Positions 34,483 through 42,969 of a DNA stretch of 64,000 nucleotides are shown here, piece after piece. How positions within the stretch are numbered: the first letter of the stretch is position 1; every line of letters begins with the position of its first letter. The stretch spans positions 2,790,001 to 2,854,000 of the forward strand of contig NZ_CP102664.1 in assembly GCF_026427355.1 (NCBI RefSeq). Direction: 5' to 3'. The translations under genes and the position numbers were made by a program. Below the pieces are notes generated by a model. It did not search any database, was not told the DNA's origin, and was given only the letters and a program-made list of their open reading frames with translations. This DNA is from Sphingobium sp. JS3065 (GTDB lineage Bacteria > Pseudomonadota > Alphaproteobacteria > Sphingomonadales > Sphingomonadaceae).

Positions 34483-36800
34483 AGCGGGTTGCCGCTCTCG
34501 TCGCGCAGCACTTCGCGACGGCCGACATGGTTGGGCGGACCCACCAGCCCCTGCTCCTCCATCTGCTCGATCAGGCGGGCGGCGCTGTTATAGCCGATGC
34601 GCAATTGCCGCTGGAGCCAACTGGTCGACGCCTTCTGATTTTCGAAGACGAGCTGGCAGGCCTTGCGGAAAAGCTGCGCATCCGGGCTGTCGTCGCCCAG
34701 GTCGACGCCGTCCAGTGCAAAGCTGCCTTCCTCCGGTTCCTCGGTGACGGCGGCGATATAGTCGGGCTGGCCCTGGGCGCGCCAGTGATCCGCCACCACC
34801 CGCACCTCATCGTCGGACACGAAAGGTCCGTGGACGCGCATCAGCCCCTTGCCGCCGTGCATATAGAGCATGTCGCCCTTGCCCAATAGCTGCTCGGCGC
34901 CCTGCTCGCCCAAAATGGTGCGGCTGTCGATCTTCGACGTCACGAAGAAGCTGATGCGGGTCGGCAGGTTCGCCTTGATGACGCCGGTGATGACGTCGAC
35001 CGAGGGACGCTGCGTCGCGAGGATCAGGTGGATGCCCGCGGCGCGCGCCTTTTGCGCAAGCCGCTGGATCAGGAATTCGACTTCCTTGCCCGCCGTCATC
35101 ATCAGGTCGGCCAGTTCGTCCACCACCACCACGATCTGCGGCAGCGGCTGGAAATCGAGCTGCTCCTCCTCATAGATCGGCTTGCCGGTTTCGGGATCGT
35201 AGCCGGTCTGGACGCGGCGGCCGAGGGGCTTGCCCTTGGCCTTCGCGGCGCGGACTTTCTCATTGTAATTGGCCAGATTGCGGACGGAGATCGACGCCAT
35301 CATGCGATAGCGATCCTCCATCTGCTCCACCGCCCATTTGAGCGCGCGGATCGCCTTGGCAGGCTCGGTCACAACCGGGGACAGCAGATGCGGGATGTCG
35401 TCATAGGTCGACAGTTCCAGCATCTTCGGATCGATCATGATCAGGCGCAACTGATCCGGCGTCATGCGATAGAGCAGCGACAGGATCATGGCGTTGAGGC
35501 CGACCGACTTGCCCGAACCGGTGGTGCCCGCGATCAGCAGATGCGGCATGGGCGCCAGATCGGCGATGATCGGTTCGCCCGATATATTCTTGCCCAGGAT
35601 GATCGGCAGGGTCGCTTCGTGCCCGAACTGCTCGCTGATTATGAGTTCGCGGAAAGACACGCCCTCCCGGTTCGCGTTGGGCAGTTCGATGCCGATCACC
35701 GTGCGCCCCGGAATCGTCGCCACGCGGGCGGAGAGCGCCGACATGTTGCGGGCGATGTCGTCGGCCAGCGCGATGACGCGGCTCGCCTTGATGCCCGGCG
35801 CGGGTTCCAGTTCATACATGGTGACGACCGGGCCGGGTCGGACCTCGACGATATTGCCCTTCACATGGAAATCGTCGAGCACGCTCTCCAGCAGACGCGC
35901 ATTGCGTTCCAGCGCGGCCTTGTCGATCTTCGCGCCCTGGCTGGCGGGAATCGGATTCAGCAGGTCGGGCGAGGGCAGGGAGCTGTTGCCGAACAGGTCA
36001 TCCTGGCTGACCGGCGCCATGGAGCGCTGCACCGGGGCGGGCTTGGGCGTCTGGATGTTGATCGGCGGCTTGGGTTCGTTGCTGACGGTCTTGCGCGGCG
36101 TTGCGACGCGCTCGAAAACATCGTCCTCCTCATCCGCATCGACGACCGGCGCGGGCCCGGCCAGGGCGAAAGCGGGTTTCGGCAAGGCCAGACGGGGCAG
36201 CGAGGGCCTGCGCAATGCGATGATCGGCTTTTCCAGCGCCAGGCTGCGATACCAGCAGACAATGCCCGCGATCAGCGTGAGCGCGATCAAGATGCCGGTG
36301 ATCCACCCTTGCGCGGCGGGGGCCTGCGCGGTCAGGCTCATGACGCCCTTGGCCGTCGCCAGCGCGATGATGCCGCCCCATCCGGCGGGCAGGCCGACCA
36401 GCGGATTGGTCTGGAACAGCGCCAGGGCGATGCCGATCAGCGCGATGCCGGCGAAGCATTTGCCGAACTGCGCCTTCCACCCGCTCATATCCTGATCGCC
36501 CCACAGCCGCCGCGCCGTGATCGCCATCAGCGGCAGCACCAGCGCCACCGGCACGCCCAGCAGCCAGAGCAGGAAATCCGCCACCCATGCGCCGGGCGCC
36601 TGCATGATATTCTGCACATGGTCGCCCGCCACCGTGTTCATCGACGGATCGCTCGGCTGATAGCTGAGCAGCGCCAGAGCGAGGAACAGGGTCGCCAGGA
36701 TCAACGCGATCGATCCGATCAGCGCACCGCTGCGGATCAGGCTGCGTTTCAGCATTTCGCGCCACTCCGGCGTGTGCTTGGCTCCGCGGCTGACAGCCAT
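34479..36800 (-). CDS. ftsK: DNA translocase FtsK
   Basis: A 773-residue FtsK/SpoIIIE translocase. Four or so N-terminal transmembrane segments (residues about 20-165) anchor it at the septum. A linker rich in Pro and charged residues follows. The RecA-like motor has Walker A AGTTGSGKSVGLNAM (about residue 425) and IVVVVDELADLMM as Walker B. The C-terminal gamma winged helix (residues about 705-765) reads SWLQRQLRIGYNSAARLIEQ, which in the family recognises KOPS sites. It pumps DNA and activates XerCD at dif during division. The ATG at 36800 was chosen over a longer frame that has no ribosome-binding site. Confidence 0.96.
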   Translation of the reverse strand: MAVSRGAKHTPEWREMLKRSLIRSGALIGSIALILATLFLALALLSYQPSDPSMNTVAGDHVQNIMQAPGAWVADFLLWLLGVPVALVLPLMAITARRLWGDQDMSGWKAQFGKCFAGIALIGIALALFQTNPLVGLPAGWGGIIALATAKGVMSLTAQAPAAQGWITGILIALTLIAGIVCWYRSLALEKPIIALRRPSLPRLALPKPAFALAGPAPVVDADEEDDVFERVATPRKTVSNEPKPPINIQTPKPAPVQRSMAPVSQDDLFGNSSLPSPDLLNPIPASQGAKIDKAALERNARLLESVLDDFHVKGNIVEVRPGPVVTMYELEPAPGIKASRVIALADDIARNMSALSARVATIPGRTVIGIELPNANREGVSFRELIISEQFGHEATLPIILGKNISGEPIIADLAPMPHLLIAGTTGSGKSVGLNAMILSLLYRMTPDQLRLIMIDPKMLELSTYDDIPHLLSPVVTEPAKAIRALKWAVEQMEDRYRMMASISVRNLANYNEKVRAAKAKGKPLGRRVQTGYDPETGKPIYEEEQLDFQPLPQIVVVVDELADLMMTAGKEVEFLIQRLAQKARAAGIHLILATQRPSVDVITGVIKANLPTRISFFVTSKIDSRTILGEQGAEQLLGKGDMLYMHGGKGLMRVHGPFVSDDEVRVVADHWRAQGQPDYIAAVTEEPEEGSFALDGVDLGDDSPDAQLFRKACQLVFENQKASTSWLQRQLRIGYNSAARLIEQMEEQGLVGPPNHVGRREVLRDESGNPL

Positions 36801-36962
36801 GGCAAGTCCTTGTCCCCTAAATGTTCCGTGCGGGGACAATGCGCCGGGCGGGGAGTCCCCGTCAAGAGTCCCGCCCTTCGGCTCGTCCCGTCGACTCCGT
36901 AACATTCCTTATGTCGATGAACGGCGGGTCGGCGCAAAAGCCGTCCGAAAGGAGACTTCGCC

Positions 36963-37067
36963 ATGATCGCAACCTTCTATCCCGCCCTTGTCGTCGTCGC
37001 TTTAAGCGCCTTCACCGCCGTCCTGCTGGGGGTCAGCATACAGGATGCGCTGACGCGAGGGCGCTGA
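36963..37067 (+). CDS. 34-residue single-pass membrane protein
   Basis: A very short ORF encoding MIATFYPALVVVALSAFT then AVLLGVSIQDALTRGR. Residues about 5-26 are hydrophobic, followed by a short basic tail (TRGR). An excellent ribosome-binding site AAGGAGA is 8 nt upstream of the ATG, which is stronger than for many longer genes here. The gene lies divergent from ftsK and its 3' end overlaps the minus-strand GNAT remnant on the opposite strand. I do not recognise a named family. A role as a small membrane-associated regulatory subunit would be a guess. Confidence 0.65.
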   Translation: MIATFYPALVVVALSAFTAVLLGVSIQDALTRGR

Positions 37068-37218
37068 GCGCTTCGGGAATGACGAACAGATCCTCCAGAT
37101 AGAGGCGCGGTCGCGCCTTCACCTTATGCGACAGCTTTTCATAGTCGGCCAGTGCAAGAATGAAGTCGTGAATTGTCGCGATGTCGGCAGGAGCGGCATC
37201 GCGGATGGTGGCGGGCAT
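37033..37218 (-). pseudogene. GNAT-family acetyltransferase remnant with internal deletion
   Basis: The start is intact: GAAGGGAAAG precedes the ATG at 37218, 11 nt after the EamA stop, and the protein begins MPATIRDAAPADIATIHDFI then LALADYEKLSHKV. In full-length diamine-type N-acetyltransferases this is followed by about 45-60 residues before the acetyl-CoA strand GRPGLYLEDLFVRPEARG. Here the text jumps directly to RPRLYLEDLFVIPEA and then loses the family sequence (LSALASAHPVC, stop), so the acetyl-CoA-binding P-loop and the C-terminal half are missing. It is therefore a double-truncated gene of 61 codons, very unlikely to be an active enzyme. Confidence 0.75.
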
Positions 37219-37228
37219 GTCTTTCCCT

Positions 37229-38137
37229 TCAGGCGACGGACGGTTCGACATGGGCCGCTTCGGCCGAACCGGTGCGGGCCGTGATCAGGCAGCCCGCGAC
37301 GATCAGCAGCGCGCCAATGACCGTCGTCAGGGCCAACCGGTCGCCAAAGACCAGCCAGCCGATGATCGCGGCCCAGAGGAAGGCGGTATATTCCACCGGA
37401 ATCAGAAGCTGCGCCTCTGCCCGCGCATAGGCCCAGGCGAGCGCGGCCAGCGAGGTGAAGGCCAGGGTCGCGGAAAGGACGATCAACGCCCATGACCCGA
37501 CCTGCGGCACGACCGGCATCCATCGGGCGGCCCCGGCAAAGAGCGCGAACACGCCCAGCATCACGATATGCTGGAAGAAGGCGACCTCTATGGGAGAGGC
37601 CAGTTGCGCCTGTTGCCGCTGGAGGATGAGATTCCAGGCGAACAGCACCGCCGAAACCAGCACCGCGCCCGCGCCCAGCAGCGCATTCGCGTCATAATCG
37701 CCCTGCAAGCGCCCGAACAGGATCACCGCCACGCCGACCAGCCCCAGCAGCGATGCGCCGATGGCCTGCCGCCCGATCTTTTCCTTCAGCAGCAGGGCGG
37801 CGAGATAGAGCGCGACCAGCGGCGCGATGAAGGACAGGGCGATGGCTTCGGCCAGCGGCAACCGCATGATCGCCCAGAAGAACAGGCTGGCCATCACCGC
37901 GACGACCGCGCCGCGCAGCAGGTGCAGCCGCAGCACGGCCCGGTTCGGCCAGCGCTGCCGCGTCAGCAGCATCAGCCCCAGCCCCAGCAGGCTGCCCGCC
38001 AGCGCGCGCCAGAACAGCGCGTTGAACAGGCCGATGGAGAGGCTCAAACCCTTCATCGCCGCATCCATCACGGAAAACAGCGCGACCCCCAGGCAACAGA
38101 CCGCGAAGGGGATGGCGAAGGAGCGGGGCGTATCCAT
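37229..38137 (-). CDS. EamA/DMT-family transporter
   Basis: A 302-residue drug/metabolite transporter with ten hydrophobic segments arranged as two EamA repeats (starting near residues 10 and 150). Family features include FWRALAGSLLGLGLML and LPLAEAIALSFIAPLVALYLA-type helices. The substrate is unknown; members export amino acids, nucleobases, sugars or lipids. The first codon was put at 38137 (MDTPRSFAIPF), 14 nt after the ispG stop, so it is likely cotranscribed with ispG. The longer frame upstream is antisense-frame reading of ispG. The GNAT remnant follows on the same strand. Confidence 0.88.
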   Translation of the reverse strand: MDTPRSFAIPFAVCCLGVALFSVMDAAMKGLSLSIGLFNALFWRALAGSLLGLGLMLLTRQRWPNRAVLRLHLLRGAVVAVMASLFFWAIMRLPLAEAIALSFIAPLVALYLAALLLKEKIGRQAIGASLLGLVGVAVILFGRLQGDYDANALLGAGAVLVSAVLFAWNLILQRQQAQLASPIEVAFFQHIVMLGVFALFAGAARWMPVVPQVGSWALIVLSATLAFTSLAALAWAYARAEAQLLIPVEYTAFLWAAIIGWLVFGDRLALTTVIGALLIVAGCLITARTGSAEAAHVEPSVA

Positions 38138-38151
38138 GGAAGGAAAGCGGC

Positions 38152-39297
38152 TTATTCCGCCGCTTCCGCCTTGCCGGCGTCGGTGGTGGCCGCCTCGATC
38201 TCCGCCGCCTTGGCCTCCACCAGTTGAACGATATGGTCGATCATCCCTTCGTCCTGAATCGTATGATCGGTCAGGCCGGAGAGATAGACCATATGCTTGC
38301 CCGCGCCACCGCCGGTCAGGCCGATGTCGGTCTCCCGCGCTTCGCCGGGGCCGTTCACCACGCAGCCGAGCACAGAGAGCGACAAGGGCGTGTGGATATG
38401 CTGGAGCCGTTCCTCCAGCGCCTGCACGGTGCGGATTACGTCGAAGCCCTGGCGGGCGCAACTGGGGCAGGAAATGACCTTCACGCCGCGGGTGCGGATG
38501 CCCAGCGACTTCAATATCTCGTAACCGACCCGCACTTCCTCTTCCGGCTCGGCGGAGAGGGAGACGCGGATCGTGTCGCCGATCCCGGCCCAGAGCAGGT
38601 TGCCGATGCCGATGGCGCTCTTCACCGTGCCGCCGATCAGGCCGCCCGCTTCGGTAATGCCCAGATGCAGCGGGCAATCCACCGCTTCGGCAAGCTGCAT
38701 ATAGGCGGCCACGGCCAGGAACACGTCGCTGGCCTTCACCGCCACCTTATAGTCGTGGAAATCCTGGTCCTGGAGCAGCTTGATATGGTCGAGCGCGCTT
38801 TCGACCAGCGCTTCCGGGCAAGGCTCGCCATATTTTTCGAGCAGATCCTTTTCGAGGCTGCCGGCGTTGACCCCGATGCGGATCGAGCAGCCGTTGGATT
38901 TGGCCGCGTCGACCACTTCCTTCACCCGCGCCTCGCTGCCGATATTGCCGGGGTTGATGCGCAGGCAGGCCGCGCCCGCATCGGCGGCTTCCAGCGCGCG
39001 CTTATAGTGGAAATGAATGTCGGCGACGATGGGGACGCGGGCGGCGCGGACGATCTGCTTGAGCGCTGCGGTCGACGCCTCGTCGGGGCAGGAGACGCGG
39101 ATGATGTCCACGCCCACCTCCTCGCAGCGGCGGATCTGGTCGACGGTCGCCCTGACGTCATCGGTCGGCGTGTTGGTCATGGTCTGCACCGTGACCGGGG
39201 CGCCGCCGCCGACCGGAACATTGCCGACCATGATCTGGCGACATTGCCTGCGGGCGATGTCGCGCCAGGGGCGCAGGCCGGGATTATGGTCGGACAT
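38152..39297 (-). CDS. ispG: 4-hydroxy-3-methylbut-2-enyl-diphosphate synthase (flavodoxin) IspG
   Basis: A 381-residue enzyme of the MEP isoprenoid pathway. The N-terminal TIM barrel begins [15 protein letters not shown] and contains RINPGNIG. The C-terminal 4Fe-4S domain has the cluster cysteines in ISCPSCAR (Cys277, Cys280) and [11 protein letters not shown] (Cys312, with Glu319). It reductively opens MEcPP to HMBPP in the cytosol. A 7-bp hairpin AGGGGCT/AGCCCCT (39303-39328) sits directly upstream of the start, close enough to affect translation. The EamA gene follows after 14 nt. Confidence 0.95.
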   Translation of the reverse strand: MSDHNPGLRPWRDIARRQCRQIMVGNVPVGGGAPVTVQTMTNTPTDDVRATVDQIRRCEEVGVDIIRVSCPDEASTAALKQIVRAARVPIVADIHFHYKRALEAADAGAACLRINPGNIGSEARVKEVVDAAKSNGCSIRIGVNAGSLEKDLLEKYGEPCPEALVESALDHIKLLQDQDFHDYKVAVKASDVFLAVAAYMQLAEAVDCPLHLGITEAGGLIGGTVKSAIGIGNLLWAGIGDTIRVSLSAEPEEEVRVGYEILKSLGIRTRGVKVISCPSCARQGFDVIRTVQALEERLQHIHTPLSLSVLGCVVNGPGEARETDIGLTGGGAGKHMVYLSGLTDHTIQDEGMIDHIVQLVEAKAAEIEAATTDAGKAEAAE

Positions 39298-39302
39298 GAA
39301 AC

Positions 39303-39328
39303 AGGGGCTCCGTGATGATGAAGCCCCT
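39303..39328 (-). promoter_or_regulatory. Hairpin in the ispG 5' leader
   Basis: AGGGGCT (39303-39309) and AGCCCCT (39322-39328) are perfect complements around a 12-nt loop, ending 5 nt before the ispG ATG. It could mask the ribosome-binding site. No riboswitch family is recognised. Confidence 0.35.
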
Positions 39329-39369
39329 ATAGGGATTTATTGCGTCAGTTAGAAGCGTGAGCTGTCTTG

Positions 39370-39390
39370 CGTTTCAGCTTTGCTGAAACG
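39370..39390 (-). terminator. Hairpin downstream of the FadL-like gene
   Basis: CGTTTCAGC and GCTGAAACG form a perfect 9-bp stem with a 3-nt loop, 24 nt after the porin stop on the minus strand. There is no T-tract, so termination efficiency is uncertain. Confidence 0.5.
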
Positions 39391-39413
39391 TGCGGCACCG
39401 GCCCTCGCTCCCA

Positions 39414-40718
39414 TCAAAAGCGTGCGGTGAGCGACGCGCCGATCTGGTCCGCATTGCCGCTGGTCTGCGACAGGGTGGTCGCCGTCACCGTCGCGGGGGC
39501 GGGATAATAGCTGTCCGGACGGATGATGTTCGCCTTTTCCACGAAATTATGCGCGTAGCTGAGGTTCAGCGCGAAGGCGGGCGAGATATTGTAGGTCGCG
39601 CCAGCCGACAGCCATGTGCGGTCGCCGTCGGGAACCCGCGTCGTCAGATGCTGCGGATTGGTGGGCGAGCGGTCGAACATCGTGCCGGCGCGCAGGGTCA
39701 GGGCCGGGCTGACATCATATTCGCCGCCCAGGCTGACGCTGTAGCTGTCCTTGTAATCCAGTTCCTTGTTGCTGGTCCCGGCTGCGGAGGTGATGGCGAT
39801 GCCCTTGAACTTCGACCAATTGTACCAGCGGCCGCTGATCATGGCGCGCAGCCTGGGCGTCAGGCGGTGCATGAAGCCGACCGTCACGATATCGGGCAGG
39901 TCGAGCGGCGCGGAGGCGGCGAGATCGGCATTGGCCGTGGCGATGGGGCCAAGAAGACCGGAAATGCTCTGCGTGCCGGTCAGCTTGTGCTTGACGCCAG
40001 AGCGGTAGGACAGGCCGACATTGGTGACGCCGTTGGTGTAGAACAGGCCCGCATTCCAGCCGACCGTCCAGTCGTCGCCCTTCAACCGGGCGAAGCCGTC
40101 GACCGGGGCCAGGGGCGAAAGCTGCGGCAGGGCGTTGGTCAGCGTCGCCTTCACATATTGCACGTCGACGCCGCCGCCGATGGAGACATTGTCGTTCAGC
40201 TTATAGGCGGCGCTGGACTGGATATTATAGGTTTTGAGGTTGGTGTAGAGCGAGTCATAGCGGCCGAAAAAGCCGTCGTCATAGTCCAGCTTCAGGCCGA
40301 AGGGCGCGTTGACGCCCAGGCCCAGCCACAGCCGGTCGGTCGCCTGCGCCGTCACATAGAGACTGGGGATAGGGATGACCTTTTCGAACGGCTGGCCGCC
40401 GTCATTGCCCGTCACCGGCAGCCGAGCGCCGGGCAGGGTCGGGACGGTGCGATAGGTGCCGCGATTGGCCTGATGCGCCGACGCCATCAGCGCGATGCCG
40501 CCGATGGAGGTCTGGACGCCCGGCAACTCCGTCATGGCGGCGGGGTTGAAATAGATGGCGGACGGATCATCCGCCGCCGCGCCCGCCCCGGCGAGCGCGC
40601 GGCCGGTTTCCTTGGGCGACTGTTCCTGCAGGTAGAATCCGCCCGCAAAAGCCGGAACAGGCACCGCCAATGCACCCGATAGCAACAGACTGGCGATGAT
40701 GGGACGGCGCAAAGGCAT
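39414..40718 (-). CDS. FadL/OmpP1-type outer-membrane transport protein
   Basis: A 434-residue beta-barrel protein. A signal peptide (MPLRRPIIASLLLSGALAVP then VPAFA) is followed by GGFYLQEQSPKETGRALAGA and DDPSAIYFNPAAMTELPGVQ, the FadL-family plug/N-terminal signature. The C-terminus ends in an aromatic residue (SLTARF), as expected for BAM assembly. The family takes up fatty acids or other hydrophobic compounds. AGAGGAA precedes the ATG at 40718; the upstream extension of the open frame has no supporting site. The leader region has an AT-rich stretch around 40795-40830 that may be its promoter. Confidence 0.92.
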   Translation of the reverse strand: MPLRRPIIASLLLSGALAVPVPAFAGGFYLQEQSPKETGRALAGAGAAADDPSAIYFNPAAMTELPGVQTSIGGIALMASAHQANRGTYRTVPTLPGARLPVTGNDGGQPFEKVIPIPSLYVTAQATDRLWLGLGVNAPFGLKLDYDDGFFGRYDSLYTNLKTYNIQSSAAYKLNDNVSIGGGVDVQYVKATLTNALPQLSPLAPVDGFARLKGDDWTVGWNAGLFYTNGVTNVGLSYRSGVKHKLTGTQSISGLLGPIATANADLAASAPLDLPDIVTVGFMHRLTPRLRAMISGRWYNWSKFKGIAITSAAGTSNKELDYKDSYSVSLGGEYDVSPALTLRAGTMFDRSPTNPQHLTTRVPDGDRTWLSAGATYNISPAFALNLSYAHNFVEKANIIRPDSYYPAPATVTATTLSQTSGNADQIGASLTARF

Positions 40719-41132
40719 GATGATTCCTCTTCTGAAACGCGATTTAGGCAAAGTGGCTTCCGCCAGAGAATGATCCCCCGTGAGCCATGCCCTTATAAGC
40801 ATTATGGTTAAATAATCGTTCGGAAAGCCCTAATTTGCGCGGGTTTCCGCAGGCTGCGCGCCCAAAGGCGCAACGACGCTACGGCATGAAGCGGAAACGG
40901 CGCTTTGCGAAAGGCAAAAAAAAAGCCGCCCCGGAGGACGGCTTGAAAGTTTTAGGAGAGGATGCCTGAAAGGCCCGTTCCTTTTGCGGTGCAACGATAA
41001 TTCCCGCAAATGCGAAATGCTCATGGACAATTGCGTTTCATGCAATCGTCATGCTCATGCCTGATTTCCGTAAAGGAAAAGCGGCGTCCGATCCTGGCAT
41101 TTTTCGGGACGCCTGGGCCATCGAAACGCCTT
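40719..41132. other. Gene-free region between the phosphohexomutase and the FadL-like gene
   Basis: 414 nt without a protein gene. It contains the small-RNA candidate copy 2 (40916-41047) and, nearer the porin, an AT-rich stretch reading CCATAATGCTTATAAGG on the minus strand that may contain the porin promoter. The open frame 40830-41045 on the minus strand runs through the RNA element and is not considered real. Confidence 0.55.
40916..41047 (-). ncRNA. Candidate small RNA, copy 2 (phosphohexomutase-porin intergenic)
   Basis: The second copy has the same layout as 34198-34330, read on the minus strand. It has hairpin ATTGC/GCAAT (41046-41030), TTCGCATTTGC (41016-41006), a 31-nt divergent segment, GCCTTTCAGGC (40974-40964) and ATCCTCTCCTAAAAC. 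The terminator is AAGCCGTCC-TCCG-GGGCGGCTT followed by a run of T (40944-40916). The 31-nt block from TGAAAGTTTTAGG to the mini-hairpin differs from copy 1 by one T only. The terminator stems differ in sequence but both pair fully, which supports conserved structure. Confidence 0.75.
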
Positions 41133-42512
41133 TCAGGGCCGAATCACGCCCGAATCGGCCAATTGCGCGTCGATGGCCGTGATCAGCCGCTCCAGCGACG
41201 GCGCATCCTTCGCCTCGGCCCGTACAACGAGCGAATCCTGCGTGTTGGAGGCACGCAGCAACCACCAGCCATCGGCGGTGCTCACCCGCAGACCGTCGGT
41301 TTGATCGACCGTCGCCCCGGCCGCCGCCAGTCGGGCGCGCACTTCATCCACCACGGCGAATTTGCGGCTCTCTTCCACCGGAAAGCGGATTTCCGGCGTG
41401 TTGGCCATGTCCGGCATTTCGTCGCGCAGGGCGGTGACGCTGCGGCGCAGCCGGGTCAGACCCCGGATCAGGCGCACCGCCGCATAAAGCCCGTCGTCAA
41501 AGCCGTAATATTCGTCCGCGAAGAAGATATGGCCGGTCATCTCCCCGCCCAGCGGCGCGGCAATCTCCTTCATTTTGGACTTGATGAGGCTGTGGCCGGT
41601 CTTCCACATCAGCGGCTGTCCGCCCAGCGCGGCGATGCGGTCGAACAAGGCCTGGCTGGCCTTCACATCCGCGACGATCGTCGCATTCGGGCGGTTTTTC
41701 AGCACCAGTTCGGCGAAGATGCCGAGCAACTGGTCGCCCCAGATCACCCGGCCCCTGCCGTCGACCACGCCGATCCGGTCGCCGTCCCCGTCGAAAGCCA
41801 TTCCGAAATCGAGCTTCTTGGAGCGGACAAGCGCCTTCAGGTCGGCCAGATTCGCCTCGACAGTGGGATCGGGGTGATGATGGGGAAAATGTCCGTCTAT
41901 CTGGGTGAAAAGCACATGATGCTCACCTGGCAGGAGCTTGACGAGCTTGTCCACCACAGGACCGGCGGCGCCGTTGCCCGCGTCCCAGCCGATGCGCCAG
42001 GCGGCGCCGTCGAATCCCTCCACCAGCCGGGCGGCATAGCGGTCCATGATGGCGACGGTCCCGACCCGGCCCCTGCCTTCGCTCCCGGCCTCGATCCAGT
42101 CGCCAGCCGCAGCCATGGCCCCCAGATTCGCGATGTCCGGCCCAAAAAAGGCATTATGGCCAAGCACCAGCTTGAAGCCATTATGGTCGGTGGGATTGTG
42201 GCTGCCGGTTATCTGAATGCCGCCGTCCACATCCAGGACCGCTTCGGCATAATAGAGCATGGGCGTCGGGCCGAGGCCTATGCGCACGACATCGGCGCCC
42301 GAATCCTGAAGGCCCTGCACGACGGCCTGTTCCAGCGCCGGGGAACTCAGCCGCCCGTCATAGCCGACCGCGACCCTTGATCCGCCCGCCCGTTTGACGA
42401 CGGTCCCGAAACTGCGCCCGACGGCATAGGCATCCGCCTCTCCCAGAGTCTGCCCGACCACCCCGCGAATGTCATATTCGCGCAGGAGCGTGGGATGGAA
42501 GCGATGGGCCAT
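41133..42512 (-). CDS. Phosphomannomutase/phosphoglucomutase (AlgC/ManB type)
   Basis: A 459-residue alpha-D-phosphohexomutase with the four family domains. The N-terminus reads LLREYDIRGVVGQ, the catalytic phosphoserine loop is ITGSHNPTDHNGFK, the metal loop is FDGDGDRIGVVD, and the sugar-binding loop is GGEMTGHIFF. It interconverts mannose- or glucose-6-phosphate and the 1-phosphate, supplying nucleotide-sugar precursors, which may include those used by the polysaccharide locus at the left of the window. It ends 86 nt before the small-RNA copy 2 element on the same strand. Confidence 0.94.
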   Translation of the reverse strand: MAHRFHPTLLREYDIRGVVGQTLGEADAYAVGRSFGTVVKRAGGSRVAVGYDGRLSSPALEQAVVQGLQDSGADVVRIGLGPTPMLYYAEAVLDVDGGIQITGSHNPTDHNGFKLVLGHNAFFGPDIANLGAMAAAGDWIEAGSEGRGRVGTVAIMDRYAARLVEGFDGAAWRIGWDAGNGAAGPVVDKLVKLLPGEHHVLFTQIDGHFPHHHPDPTVEANLADLKALVRSKKLDFGMAFDGDGDRIGVVDGRGRVIWGDQLLGIFAELVLKNRPNATIVADVKASQALFDRIAALGGQPLMWKTGHSLIKSKMKEIAAPLGGEMTGHIFFADEYYGFDDGLYAAVRLIRGLTRLRRSVTALRDEMPDMANTPEIRFPVEESRKFAVVDEVRARLAAAGATVDQTDGLRVSTADGWWLLRASNTQDSLVVRAEAKDAPSLERLITAIDAQLADSGVIRP

Positions 42513-42531
42513 GGCATGCTCTCCCTTGGCT

Positions 42532-42969
42532 TCAGTCGCGCGGCGCGGTTTCCCTGATCAGCAGGTCGCGGGCCGCATTGATCTGGGCCGCCAGCGCTTC
42601 GGTGCCGCCCTTGTCCGGATGGACCGAGGCGATGAGACGGCGATGCGCGGCGCGGATGGCGCGGGCGTCCGCATCCGGCCCGACGCCCAGCAACTTGCGG
42701 GCCTCGATCACCGCCTGGGGCGCGGCGGCCTGCGGGACAGGCTTGCCCGGCCTGGCCTTCGCCTTGCGCGGCCAGCTCCGGGCGAAGAAGAACCAGGTGG
42801 CGCCCAGCAGCAACGGCGCGCCCAGCAAGGTCTTGCCCTTGGCGGCCACGACCGCGCCCACCAGGGCGGCGCCCAGCGCCATGCCATCCTTCGCGCTCAT
42901 GCGTTGCAACCGTCCCGTCCAGATGAGCCAGGCCGCAAGCCCGATCAAAGCCAAGGCGAGCAGACCCAT
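42532..42969 (-). CDS. Membrane-anchored J-domain protein (Tim14-like)
   Basis: A 145-residue protein. Two hydrophobic segments (about residues 1-18 and 30-62) are followed by a basic stretch. A short C-terminal J domain has the HPDKGG motif (His117-Pro118-Asp119) and the preceding RAIRAAHRRLIASV helix. This layout matches Tim14/Pam18-type J proteins, which recruit DnaK to a membrane. The start ATG overlaps the mipZ stop (TGATG), so it is made with mipZ. The client is unknown. Confidence 0.88.
   Translation of the reverse strand: MGLLALALIGLAAWLIWTGRLQRMSAKDGMALGAALVGAVVAAKGKTLLGAPLLLGATWFFFARSWPRKAKARPGKPVPQAAAPQAVIEARKLLGVGPDADARAIRAAHRRLIASVHPDKGGTEALAAQINAARDLLIRETAPRD

Noticed and set aside
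35028..36902. A 624-residue plus-strand frame antisense to ftsK
   Set aside because: Low-complexity Arg/Gln/Asp-rich product, typical shadow of a GC-rich gene; ftsK is certain.
40830..41045. Minus-strand frames sharing PFRHPLLK (40830-41045 and 34146-34328)
   Set aside because: The shared peptide is only the conserved mini-hairpin and terminator read as protein; frames otherwise differ.
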